DNA from: an uncultured Oscillospiraceae bacterium
GTDB lineage: Bacteria; Bacillota; Clostridia; UBA1212; UBA1255
Direction: 5' to 3'
DNA length: 9,214 bases
Assembly (NCBI GenBank): GCA_902462635.1
Contig: CABQCN010000028.1
Span: 1 to 9,214 of the forward strand
A program made the position numbers and the translations under genes. This document shows, piece by piece, positions 1-6,190 of the stretch; position 1 is the stretch's first letter; every line of letters starts with the position of its first letter. Below the pieces are notes generated by a model. That model worked only from the letters and a program-made list of their open reading frames with translations, was not told the origin of the DNA and searched no databases.

Positions 1-630
1 TATATCTATCAGGACGGTAAAATGGTACGGTACGTCTCCGGCGAAACTTTAAAAATTGATTTTGAATATAACAAAGAGGGATCCTTGGCTCGGAAAACAG
101 TATATTTCCAGGAAAGCAGCATCAGCGGCGTCCTTTCTTACCAATATGACGAAACCGGGAAGCAGACGCTCCAAGCGTGCTGGTTCAACGACCATATTTT
201 ATATTTTGACGCTTCCGGCAGAAAAGTCAAGGATGAACTGTGTCATTTTGATGGTTCGATAAAAACATCCACGATCTATGAATATAACGCAGATGGATAT
301 CTGACGGAACAGACGGAAAGCAATGCCGAAGGAGGACTTCTGGCGCAGACCGTGATAGAATATGATGCGGAATTCAATAAAATCAGCACCACCAAGGTTA
401 CCTACGACGGGAACGGTGTGATCACTTCCAAAACGGTCCAAAAAGAGAATCAAGACGGTATGAACGAATCTGTCGCCGGAATGACATTCGATCAGAACGG
501 CTGTTTGGTAAAATGGAACGGCACGGATAGCGGCGGAACGCAGTTTAAAATGGAATTCCAATGGATCGATGAAAAAGATCCCGCTTATCTGCTCTATACG
601 CTGTGCCGCCCTTCCGATTTGATCCCATGA
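1..630 (+). CDS. YD-repeat surface protein, C-terminal part (5' truncated by window edge)
   Basis: The reading frame is open to the left edge (it begins TAT ATC TAT CAG), so the first ATG at 22 is probably internal and the true start lies upstream. The visible 209 residues hold about seven YD-type repeats of the form aromatic-x-(Y/F)-D-x-x-G-x-(L/I), for example YQYDETG, YEYNADG and VTYDGNG, spaced about 20-30 residues apart. YD repeats are known from Rhs/tyrosine-aspartate repeat proteins, where they form extracellular beta-sheet shells. No polymorphic toxin domain follows: the protein ends shortly after the last repeat with a short tail (...RPSDLIP). That tail resembles the end of the next gene (...NIADLIPEGW), so the two are tandem paralogs and probably share architecture. 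The next gene starts 18 bases downstream in the same direction, suggesting one operon. Ligand and function are unknown. Confidence 0.82.
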   Translation, partial: YIYQDGKMVRYVSGETLKIDFEYNKEGSLARKTVYFQESSISGVLSYQYDETGKQTLQACWFNDHILYFDASGRKVKDELCHFDGSIKTSTIYEYNADGYLTEQTESNAEGGLLAQTVIEYDAEFNKISTTKVTYDGNGVITSKTVQKENQDGMNESVAGMTFDQNGCLVKWNGTDSGGTQFKMEFQWIDEKDPAYLLYTLCRPSDLIP

Positions 631-648
631 GGCGTTAGGAGAAACCAC

Positions 649-3222
649 ATGAAACAGACTGCGACAAAACAAAATGAATTTTCAAAGATATACTTTTTCA
701 CCGCTGCGTTATTAAACGACAAAAAAGCTGCGGGTCACGTTCTGGAGGAAATTTCCGCCGGTCTCCGGAACGCATCGCCGGAGCCGGTTGATTTGAAATC
801 TTTTTATCGGAACGTATTACGCCGGTGCGCCGCGCCGGGGAAGGAACCTCTCCCGGAACAATTTTACGGGAAAACGTCCCCGGCGGACGCCGTTCCTTCC
901 GAATCTGCAGCCGAAGAAATTCCCGGCCCGGAGCTTCTGAGAAATCTGATGCAGTGCATTTTGCAGCTTCCCGGCTGCTGCCGGGTTCCTTTTTTGGCAT
1001 TTTATTACGCGCATTTATCTATCTGCGAAATTTCCGACACGCTTTCGGTGCCGGAAGAAGAAGTTCGCCTGAAATTATCTGCCGCAAACGGCGCGTTTTG
1101 CGAAAAGGCAAAGGAGTTCCTGCAGGATTCGGAGCGGAACGATGGCCCCATAAATGCCATAAATTTACTTCCCGACATTTTTCTGCAGGCGGAACAGGAC
1201 GTTTTATTGCCGGTAAGATCAAAGAAAAAGATTTGGATCGCCGCCGCGGCTTCCGTCGCTGTGCTCGCGCTCGCCCTTCTATTGATTCTGCTCAATTTCC
1301 CCCAAAAAAGCGAACGGGAATCCGTCATTTCCGCCACCGGTATTCCGACAGCCGCGCCCGCAACGATAACGGCGCCGCCCACTTCATATGCGCCCGTGAA
1401 GACAGCCGTTTCTACGCTTCCGCCGCCGACAGCCGCGCCGAATCCGCCGCCCAACACCGTATTACAGGAATTTGCCGTATTGACGGGATTGGAATATGAC
1501 AACGGTAAAAGATTGTATTACACCTACACCGATACGGCCGTTACGGCAAAAGATTCAGAAGGGAATACCGTTTTGGTCCTGGAATTTGATGCGGATGGAA
1601 GACTGATCCGCAAGTCGGAACACAAAGCGGCGCTCGGACGTTTTTCGGACAGAATCCGGATTTGGGAATTCGACAAATCCGGGAATATCGCAAATGTTTA
1701 TCATTTCGGGTTCGGTCCCGCCACAGAAGAAACGTTTCAATATGACACGGCAGGAAATCTGCTTTCCGCCGGCCGGACCTTCGGAAACCTCGAAAACAGT
1801 GTTTTCGAGTACGAGGCGGACGGAACGCCGCGCAGGCAGACCGAAACGCACAAAGATGGTTCGGTTACGGAATATCGCTACGATAAAAGCGGCAGAATCA
1901 CGGAAGAAAAATTTTATGATGTCAGGAACAGATCCGGAAAACTTACCTATGAAATTCATTATGAATATGACGAAAGCGGCCGCATGACCAAAATGACGCA
2001 AAATTATTACGACATTTCCGGCAAAAACGTGGAAAACATCCGGACAGAAGAATATGATGTCAACGGAAATACCGTAAGAAGCGTGTTTCGTAAAAAAACG
2101 GGTGAGATCATATCTTCCGACTATGTTTACGATGAAACGGGACAATGGATCCGGCAGGAAAGCGTCACGGAAACAGATTATTATAAGAAGTATTCTCTGA
2201 AAATCGGCAGCGCGGAGACAAATTATACCTTTTATTTTGACAAAGAAAACAAAACGCTGCCGGCTTACCGGTATCAAAAAAACAGCGATGGATGGTACAC
2301 CATTCAAGAAGTTACGTACGAATGGAAACTAGGCGTGCGGTATGAAGATGAATACGATGGCAACGGAAACCTGACAAAACGAACGTATTATGACGAGGAG
2401 AATCTTTCGGATAATTATTATTTCTGTGAATATGACGCGCTGAACCGGAAAACCGCGGAATACCATTATCAGTCGGAATGCTGCGGCGATTACAGTTATG
2501 CATTTTATTATACGTACGAATACGACGATGCCGGCAACGTTTCCCGCATCGTCAATCGGAAGCAGGAAGAATACTGCTTCGACGCGGAAGGACGTATGAC
2601 GCAATATATTTCCGGAGCCACTCCGGAAGACAAGATCAAAATAACTTATTTTTATACCGATAAGGGCGTACTTTCCCGTAAAATTCTGGAATTTACAGAG
2701 CGGCCGGACGCAATTTCGGTGCAATATGACTATGACGAAACCGGAAATTTAACGGATACCGTATACCGGTTCGGGAATACGGAAAGCATCTATGACAAAT
2801 CCGGCGATAAAAGAAAAGAAACGACGTACGGAGAAACCGGCGCGGTTTTATCGGTACGGGATTTCACTTACCATGCGGATGGCAAAATCGTGGAAATCAG
2901 AGAATTCGACGGGAATCAAAACAGGATATCCAGAACAGAATATCAATATGATCAAAACGGCGTCCTTACCGACTGGACCAAATATGACGAAGAGAAACGT
3001 GTGCTCTTTCGCTATCAGAACCGGACCGCAGGCGACCGGGGAGGCGAGACGGCCGTATTGCAGGGGAGCGCGGAATATGACCGGAACGGGAACCTGATCC
3101 AATTGACGTCTTACGATGGCACGGGAAAACGGATCAGCGGGATTTTTACAGGTGAAACAAAAGAAATTTACAGTATTTATTCCAAATGCAATATCGCCGA
3201 TTTGATTCCGGAAGGTTGGTAA
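649..3222 (+). CDS. Membrane-anchored YD-repeat protein with sigma-factor-like N-terminus
   Basis: Start chosen at 649, with AGGAGA at 637-642 and a 6-base spacer. Three parts are visible in the 857 residues. Residues about 10-160 resemble a degenerate ECF sigma factor: a weak region-2-like helix (about 11-41) and a clearer region-4-like helix-turn-helix (about 96-158) with the hallmark LP...R spacing (LPGCCR, 107-112) followed by ICEISDTLSV. The usual basic recognition segment (TVKSRL-type) is replaced by PEEEVRLKL, so DNA binding is doubtful. Residues about 195-217 form one hydrophobic helix preceded by RSKKK, predicting N-terminus inside and C-terminus outside. A Pro/Thr/Ala-rich linker (about 228-270) leads into about 18 YD-type repeats (for example YRYDKSG, YEYDESG, YDYDETG, AEYDRNG) running to the end. 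No peptidase, toxin or sorting motif is seen. It could be a transmembrane sensor or a surface adhesin; function not known. Confidence 0.85.
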   Translation: MKQTATKQNEFSKIYFFTAALLNDKKAAGHVLEEISAGLRNASPEPVDLKSFYRNVLRRCAAPGKEPLPEQFYGKTSPADAVPSESAAEEIPGPELLRNLMQCILQLPGCCRVPFLAFYYAHLSICEISDTLSVPEEEVRLKLSAANGAFCEKAKEFLQDSERNDGPINAINLLPDIFLQAEQDVLLPVRSKKKIWIAAAASVAVLALALLLILLNFPQKSERESVISATGIPTAAPATITAPPTSYAPVKTAVSTLPPPTAAPNPPPNTVLQEFAVLTGLEYDNGKRLYYTYTDTAVTAKDSEGNTVLVLEFDADGRLIRKSEHKAALGRFSDRIRIWEFDKSGNIANVYHFGFGPATEETFQYDTAGNLLSAGRTFGNLENSVFEYEADGTPRRQTETHKDGSVTEYRYDKSGRITEEKFYDVRNRSGKLTYEIHYEYDESGRMTKMTQNYYDISGKNVENIRTEEYDVNGNTVRSVFRKKTGEIISSDYVYDETGQWIRQESVTETDYYKKYSLKIGSAETNYTFYFDKENKTLPAYRYQKNSDGWYTIQEVTYEWKLGVRYEDEYDGNGNLTKRTYYDEENLSDNYYFCEYDALNRKTAEYHYQSECCGDYSYAFYYTYEYDDAGNVSRIVNRKQEEYCFDAEGRMTQYISGATPEDKIKITYFYTDKGVLSRKILEFTERPDAISVQYDYDETGNLTDTVYRFGNTESIYDKSGDKRKETTYGETGAVLSVRDFTYHADGKIVEIREFDGNQNRISRTEYQYDQNGVLTDWTKYDEEKRVLFRYQNRTAGDRGGETAVLQGSAEYDRNGNLIQLTSYDGTGKRISGIFTGETKEIYSIYSKCNIADLIPEGW

Positions 3223-3227
3223 TTGGA

Positions 3228-4004
3228 TTATCCTAAAATTACTTTTATATTTTTCTGCTTTAGCTTTTTGAGGACGGCCGGGTCGGCGGACCGGTCGGTT
3301 ACGAGCTTGCCGATCGCTTCCGTATCGCAGACATACAGGAAGCCTTCTTTCTCCAGCTTATTGCTGTCCGCGATAATGATCGTTTCGTTCGCGCGTTCCA
3401 TCATCATCCGCTCTACCATGACTTCCTCCGCGTGCAGCGTGCTGATTCCCGTATCGGCGCATACGCCGTCGATCGATAAAATCGCATAATTTGCCCGGTA
3501 GCGCTTCAGCTGTTCGAGCACGTCGTTTCCATACGTAAAGGAATCTCGGGAATTGATCTCGCCGCCGAGCAGGATCACGTGAAACGAAGGGACGGATCCC
3601 AGTTCGATCGCCGCGGTCAGGGAATTCGTAACGATCCTTAAATTCTTTCGGCGCTTCAGTTCTACAGCAGTAAAATACACGGTGGTGCCGGAATTGATCA
3701 ATATCGTATCGCCATCGTGAATCAAATCGGCCGCCGCCGCGGCAATCCGTTTTTTGATGTTTGCGTTCAACCGCTTTCTTTGGATGAATTCCCGGTTATA
3801 ATAATTGACGGCGGTCTGAACGGCCCCGCCCTGGATCCGTTCCAGATAGCCGTCCCGTTCCAGCGCATCCAGATCGCTGCGGATCGTGACCGCCGTCGCT
3901 TTCAGTTCGTCGCTGAGTTTCGAGACTTTTACCTGCCCATCCCGGTTCAGAATTTCGATAATTTTGTTCCTGCGCGTATCGATTTTCAATTTCTGTTTCA
4001 TCAT
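3228..4004 (-). CDS. DeoR-family transcriptional repressor
   Basis: At 258 residues this is the normal full length for the family. Residues about 11-60 form the winged helix-turn-helix (RRNKIIEIL; VSKLSDEL; the recognition-helix segment AVTIRSDLDALERDG; wing GYLERIQGGAV). The C-terminal effector domain carries the family signatures: DGDTILINSGTT (97-108), IVTNSL (124-129), LLGGE (145-149), the SIDG and GIST motifs (177-189) and IIIADSNKLE (209-218). This domain binds phosphorylated sugars in characterised members. The start ATG overlaps the stop of the upstream SIS gene as ATGA (4001-4004), with a GGAGA site 7-8 bases upstream, so translation is probably coupled. Placement next to a divergent sugar operon suggests it controls that operon and its own. 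The inducer is probably a phosphorylated intermediate made by the kinase at the right edge; this is inference. The stop lies 5 bases from the convergent YD gene. Confidence 0.95.
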   Translation of the reverse strand: MMKQKLKIDTRRNKIIEILNRDGQVKVSKLSDELKATAVTIRSDLDALERDGYLERIQGGAVQTAVNYYNREFIQRKRLNANIKKRIAAAAADLIHDGDTILINSGTTVYFTAVELKRRKNLRIVTNSLTAAIELGSVPSFHVILLGGEINSRDSFTYGNDVLEQLKRYRANYAILSIDGVCADTGISTLHAEEVMVERMMMERANETIIIADSNKLEKEGFLYVCDTEAIGKLVTDRSADPAVLKKLKQKNIKVILG

Positions 4005-4621
4005 AGCGTTTCTCCGGTTAAAGAGTTATTCCGGTTCAGGCGTTCTCCCACGGCGCCGCCCGGATGGATCAGCGCGAACTGTTCGTTCCGGTAGTCCGTC
4101 TCCTCGATCAGCGCCGCTTGCAGCGCATGGAACAGTACGCATAAAGAAGTCGTGGAAGTCGTGCCCTGGGCGTTGTATTTATCTGTCTCCCGGTTTACGT
4201 ATTGCCTTAGAACGACTTCCGCCCCACGCGCAAGGGGAGAGTCCGTGTTCTCCGTAACCGTAATGACATGAACGCCTTTCTTCCTGCAGATTTCCAGAAT
4301 CGGAAGAAGCTCGGAAGTCTTGCCGCCCCGCGAGGCAAATAGCATTACGTCTCCATCCTGCAGAAATCCGGTCGCACCGTGCGGCGCTTCGGCAGGGGAA
4401 ATAAAGCGGGAGGGACGTTCGATGCAGCACAGCAAATGGGAAAAATGCATACAGGCAATTCCGGAATGGCCGCAGCCGCAGGTGCCGATCCGCTCCGCCC
4501 GCGCAAGCAGGCGGATGGCATCAGAAAACGATTTTTCATCGAGATATTCCGGATATTGTAAAATGCATTCGCTTTCGATGCGAAATGCTTCTTTTGCTTG
4601 TCTCCAGGATTCTTGTTTCAT
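4001..4621 (-). CDS. SIS-domain phosphosugar isomerase/binding protein, KdsD/GutQ-like
   Basis: At 206 residues it is essentially a single SIS domain. Visible motifs are GCGHSG (49-54, phosphosugar loop), SPAEAPHG (75-82) and SRGGKTSEL (97-105), which correspond to the PAEA-HG and S-SG-T-E segments of arabinose-5-phosphate isomerases, then HPGGAVGERL (186-195), which matches the family's active-site His segment. The tandem CBS domains usual in KdsD are absent, so the protein is either a catabolic ketose/aldose-phosphate isomerase or a phosphosugar-binding partner. A lipid A role is unlikely in this context. Start at 4621 is supported by GGAG at 4631-4634, 9 bases upstream. It is the first gene of a two-gene unit with the DeoR repressor (ATGA overlap), divergent from the YjbQ/isomerase operon. 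It probably acts in the cytoplasm on the same substrate family as that operon. Confidence 0.88.
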   Translation of the reverse strand: MKQESWRQAKEAFRIESECILQYPEYLDEKSFSDAIRLLARAERIGTCGCGHSGIACMHFSHLLCCIERPSRFISPAEAPHGATGFLQDGDVMLFASRGGKTSELLPILEICRKKGVHVITVTENTDSPLARGAEVVLRQYVNRETDKYNAQGTTSTTSLCVLFHALQAALIEETDYRNEQFALIHPGGAVGERLNRNNSLTGETL

Positions 4622-4644
4622 TCATTTCAGCTCCGATCTTATGG

Positions 4645-4653
4645 ATTATAACA
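4645..4653 (-). promoter_or_regulatory. Extended -10 promoter candidate for the SIS-DeoR unit (proximal)
   Basis: Read on the - strand this is TGT followed by a consensus TATAAT (4650-4645), an extended -10 element. No good -35 lies 16-18 bases upstream; the best (TTGTAA at 4679-4674) is 23 bases away. The 15-bp palindrome at 4657-4671 sits directly upstream, where a repressor would block polymerase. The predicted start would be near 4638, giving a leader of under 20 bases, which leaves just enough room for the GGAG site. Alternative to the distal candidate at 4685-4713. Confidence 0.5.
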
Positions 4654-4656
4654 AAC

Positions 4657-4671
4657 GTAAATATTATTTAC
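4657..4671. promoter_or_regulatory. Perfect 15-bp palindrome, candidate repressor operator
   Basis: GTAAATA-T-TATTTAC is a perfect inverted repeat with 7-base arms and a 1-base centre. It lies between the two - strand promoter candidates and about 90 bases upstream of the + strand promoter. A further GTAAA (- strand, 4677-4673) lies 6 bases from the matching box in the palindrome, giving three GTAAA boxes on one face. The likely ligand is the adjacent DeoR-family repressor, autoregulating its unit; whether it also reaches the divergent promoter is unknown. That the palindrome exists is certain; its role is inference. Confidence 0.55.
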
Positions 4672-4684
4672 TTTTACAAGCTTA

Positions 4685-4713
4685 ATTATATCGCATATCC
4701 CAGAATAATGCAA
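4685..4713 (-). promoter_or_regulatory. Distal promoter candidate for the SIS-DeoR unit
   Basis: On the - strand, TTGCAT (4713-4708) and a perfect TATAAT (4690-4685) are separated by exactly 17 bases. The -35 matches consensus at only three of six positions, the -10 at all six. Transcription would start near 4678, just before the palindrome at 4657-4671, so that site would be a downstream operator. Confidence 0.5.
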
Positions 4714-4730
4714 TAAACAATATAATATTA

Positions 4731-4746
4731 GGAAAATAGGAAAATA
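4731..4746. repeat. Perfect tandem repeat GGAAAATA x2 upstream of the + operon promoter
   Basis: Two identical 8-base units abut each other, and the second ends 3 bases before the -35 hexamer at 4750. Direct repeats in this position are typical of activator or repressor half-sites. The repeat could alternatively be an A-rich UP-like element or chance in an AT-rich spacer. Confidence 0.5.
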
Positions 4747-4749
4747 TCA

Positions 4750-4778
4750 TTGACTATACCGGCAAAACGTGATATTCT
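4750..4778 (+). promoter_or_regulatory. Sigma-A-type promoter of the YjbQ/isomerase/kinase operon
   Basis: TTGACT (4750-4755, five of six consensus) is followed by a 17-base spacer and TATTCT (4773-4778, four of six), preceded by TGA, which makes an extended -10. The predicted transcription start is near 4785, giving a leader of about 55 bases. The leader is too short for a common riboswitch and shows no TPP-box-like motif, so control is probably by a protein at the sites upstream. Confidence 0.7.
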
Positions 4779-4827
4779 GAAAACAGCGCGGGACGGATGT
4801 GCGTTCCTGTGAAATACAATCTCATAT

Positions 4828-4834
4828 GGGAGGA
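4828..4834 (+). promoter_or_regulatory. Ribosome binding site that fixes the start of YjbQ protein A
   Basis: GGGAGGA lies 6 bases before the ATG at 4841. It rules out the in-frame ATG at 4799, which has no such site and would lie only about 14 bases after the predicted transcription start. Confidence 0.85.
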
Positions 4835-4840
4835 CTTTTT

Positions 4841-5461
4841 ATGGAATTTAAAGTTTATCAGAAAGAAATCGAGCTTCAGTCGAGAGGCTGGATCCCCACT
4901 TTTCACGATGTCACAAAGGAGGTTCTTGAAATCGTCAAAGCTTCCGGCGTGAAAAACGGCACTTGCGCCCTGGCGTCCCACCATACGACCTGCTGCGTGA
5001 TGATTCAGGAATGCTCTCATGATATCGATTCTTTCGATATTGAATATCTCCAGCACGATTTACTCGATATTATGCGTAAAATGATCCCCGATTTCGCCGA
5101 GGAACACCAATATCGCCATCCCGGACCGATCCATGCGCAATACGGGCGTTATGTCGACGAACCCGGCGATTTCACGAGCATGAATACCGACGGGCATCTG
5201 AGAAGCGTATTTTTCGGCCGCAGCGAAGTGATGACGATCAAAGATGGCGAACTCGACGGCGGAGAATTTGCGCACGTTTATTTCGTTGACTGGGATCACG
5301 TACGGGCACGCCGCAGACAGCTGAACGTCACCATCATGGGAACGACGGAAGAGGTGGAAGACCGGAAATGGAACAACGGGGAAGTCGTCAATACGCTGCG
5401 TAAATATACGGAAGAAGAGAAAGCCTATCTGCCGCAGTTTGACCTGCAGCAGAAAAGATAA
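4841..5461 (+). CDS. YjbQ/UPF0047-family protein A
   Basis: The 206 residues match the YjbQ (UPF0047, PF01894-type) fold. Conserved features in order are TFHDVT (20-25), HHTTCCV (47-53), QEC (56-58), HPGP (93-96), NTDGHLRS (115-122), GRSE (126-129) and GEFAHVYFVDWD (141-152). The E. coli family member is about 138 residues and is reported to have weak thiamine-phosphate synthase activity, but the family's physiological role is unsettled. Here the usual HTT/HTS-plus-small-residue segment has become HTTCC, with a third Cys at 58. Residues about 168-206 form a charged C-terminal extension missing from the paralog at 6180. First gene of the operon, directly behind the promoter at 4750. Sugar-enzyme neighbours and the absence of thiamine genes suggest a catabolic role, perhaps as a metal-dependent enzyme or subunit. 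Confidence 0.9.
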   Translation: MEFKVYQKEIELQSRGWIPTFHDVTKEVLEIVKASGVKNGTCALASHHTTCCVMIQECSHDIDSFDIEYLQHDLLDIMRKMIPDFAEEHQYRHPGPIHAQYGRYVDEPGDFTSMNTDGHLRSVFFGRSEVMTIKDGELDGGEFAHVYFVDWDHVRARRRQLNVTIMGTTEEVEDRKWNNGEVVNTLRKYTEEEKAYLPQFDLQQKR

Positions 5462-5467
5462 CCGCGC

Positions 5468-6190
5468 ATGAAACAAAAAATCAGGACGCCGTATTTCGAA
5501 ATCGGCACGAAAAATTATATCTATGGGGATACGGTTCTGGACTATGCCAAGGCCGCAGATGCCGCCGCGGAAAAATACGATATCGACGTACTTTTCATCA
5601 CGCCGGCCGTCGAGATCAGAAGGGTTGCGGAAAATACAAAGCGCCTGATCCTTCTGGCTCCCTATATGGATACGCTGCGCCCCGGAAGGGGAATGGCGGA
5701 TATTTTACCGGAGGCTTTGAAAGCTGCCGGCGCAAAAGGCGTCGTCGTCAACCATTGCGAAAAACCGATGACGCTTCCGGCGATCAAAGCGACCATTGAA
5801 CGCGCGCGGGAAATCGATTTTCTGGTGTTCGCATGCGCCGATACGATAGCAGAGGCAAAAGCCATCGCCCATCTCCATCCGGATATCATCAATCCCGAGC
5901 CGACGGAACTGATCGGCGGAACGGGCGGCGGTGTCAGCGATATGGGGTACGTCAGAGAAGCGATTCGCGCGATCAAGGAAATCGATCCGGAAATTCTGGT
6001 CGAGCAGGCCGCAGGTATTACAAGCGGCAAGCAGGTATATGATTTTATCATGGCCGGCTCGGAAGCGGCCGGCGCCGCTTCCGGCATTATGAACGCAGCG
6101 GATCCGATCGCCATGATCGACGAAATGATCGGCGCGGTCCGGACTGCGGCGGACGACCTTCGCGGAAGGAGGCAATCGCATGGTATATAG
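5468..6190 (+). CDS. Triosephosphate-isomerase-like (archaeal-type) phosphosugar isomerase
   Basis: At 240 residues this resembles the short archaeal-type TIM barrel rather than the roughly 250-residue bacterial TpiA. Catalytic elements seen are K15 (GTKNY), H96 with E98 (VVVNHCEKP) and the glutamate E144 in the loop-6 segment NPEPTELIG. Phosphate-binding elements are GITSGKQ (183-189) and GAASGIMNAADP (202-213), close to the archaeal GISTGED and ASGVVKAKDP. By eye, the Asn of the usual N-x-K is Gly13. Characterised paralogs in sugar loci isomerise tetrulose phosphates (for example erythrulose phosphates in erythritol catabolism), which fits the neighbouring isomerase and kinase better than a second glycolytic enzyme. 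The start at 5468 is 6 bases after the upstream stop with only a weak purine-rich site, so translational coupling is likely; the next Met is residue 67. The 3' end overlaps the next gene by 11 bases. Confidence 0.85.
   Translation: MKQKIRTPYFEIGTKNYIYGDTVLDYAKAADAAAEKYDIDVLFITPAVEIRRVAENTKRLILLAPYMDTLRPGRGMADILPEALKAAGAKGVVVNHCEKPMTLPAIKATIERAREIDFLVFACADTIAEAKAIAHLHPDIINPEPTELIGGTGGGVSDMGYVREAIRAIKEIDPEILVEQAAGITSGKQVYDFIMAGSEAAGAASGIMNAADPIAMIDEMIGAVRTAADDLRGRRQSHGI

Noticed and set aside
22..24. ATG as start of the first YD gene
   Set aside because: The frame is open to base 1 and already reads repeat-like sequence (YIYQDGK), with no ribosome binding site in view, so this Met is internal.
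649..3222. Rhs/polymorphic toxin
   Set aside because: There is no Rhs core boundary motif, no C-terminal toxin domain and no following immunity gene; the repeats run to the end of the protein.
3224..3232. GGAT-T-ATCC inverted repeat followed by a T-rich stretch as a terminator
   Set aside because: A usable loop leaves only a 3-bp stem, and the following T tract is interrupted; too weak for an intrinsic terminator.
4777..4790. CcpA cre-like site (CTGAAAACAGCGCG)
   Set aside because: It matches the left half only; the right half lacks the TTTCA-type complement expected of a cre palindrome.
4799..4840. Earlier in-frame ATG extending YjbQ protein A by 14 residues
   Set aside because: No ribosome binding site fits it, the extension has no match in the paralog, and the strong GGGAGGA at 4828 serves ATG 4841.
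4785..4840. TPP or other riboswitch in the operon leader, prompted by the reported thiamine link of YjbQ
   Set aside because: The leader is only about 55 bases and no conserved thi-box motif or convincing stem is present; one weak stem near 4792-4808 needs a bulge.
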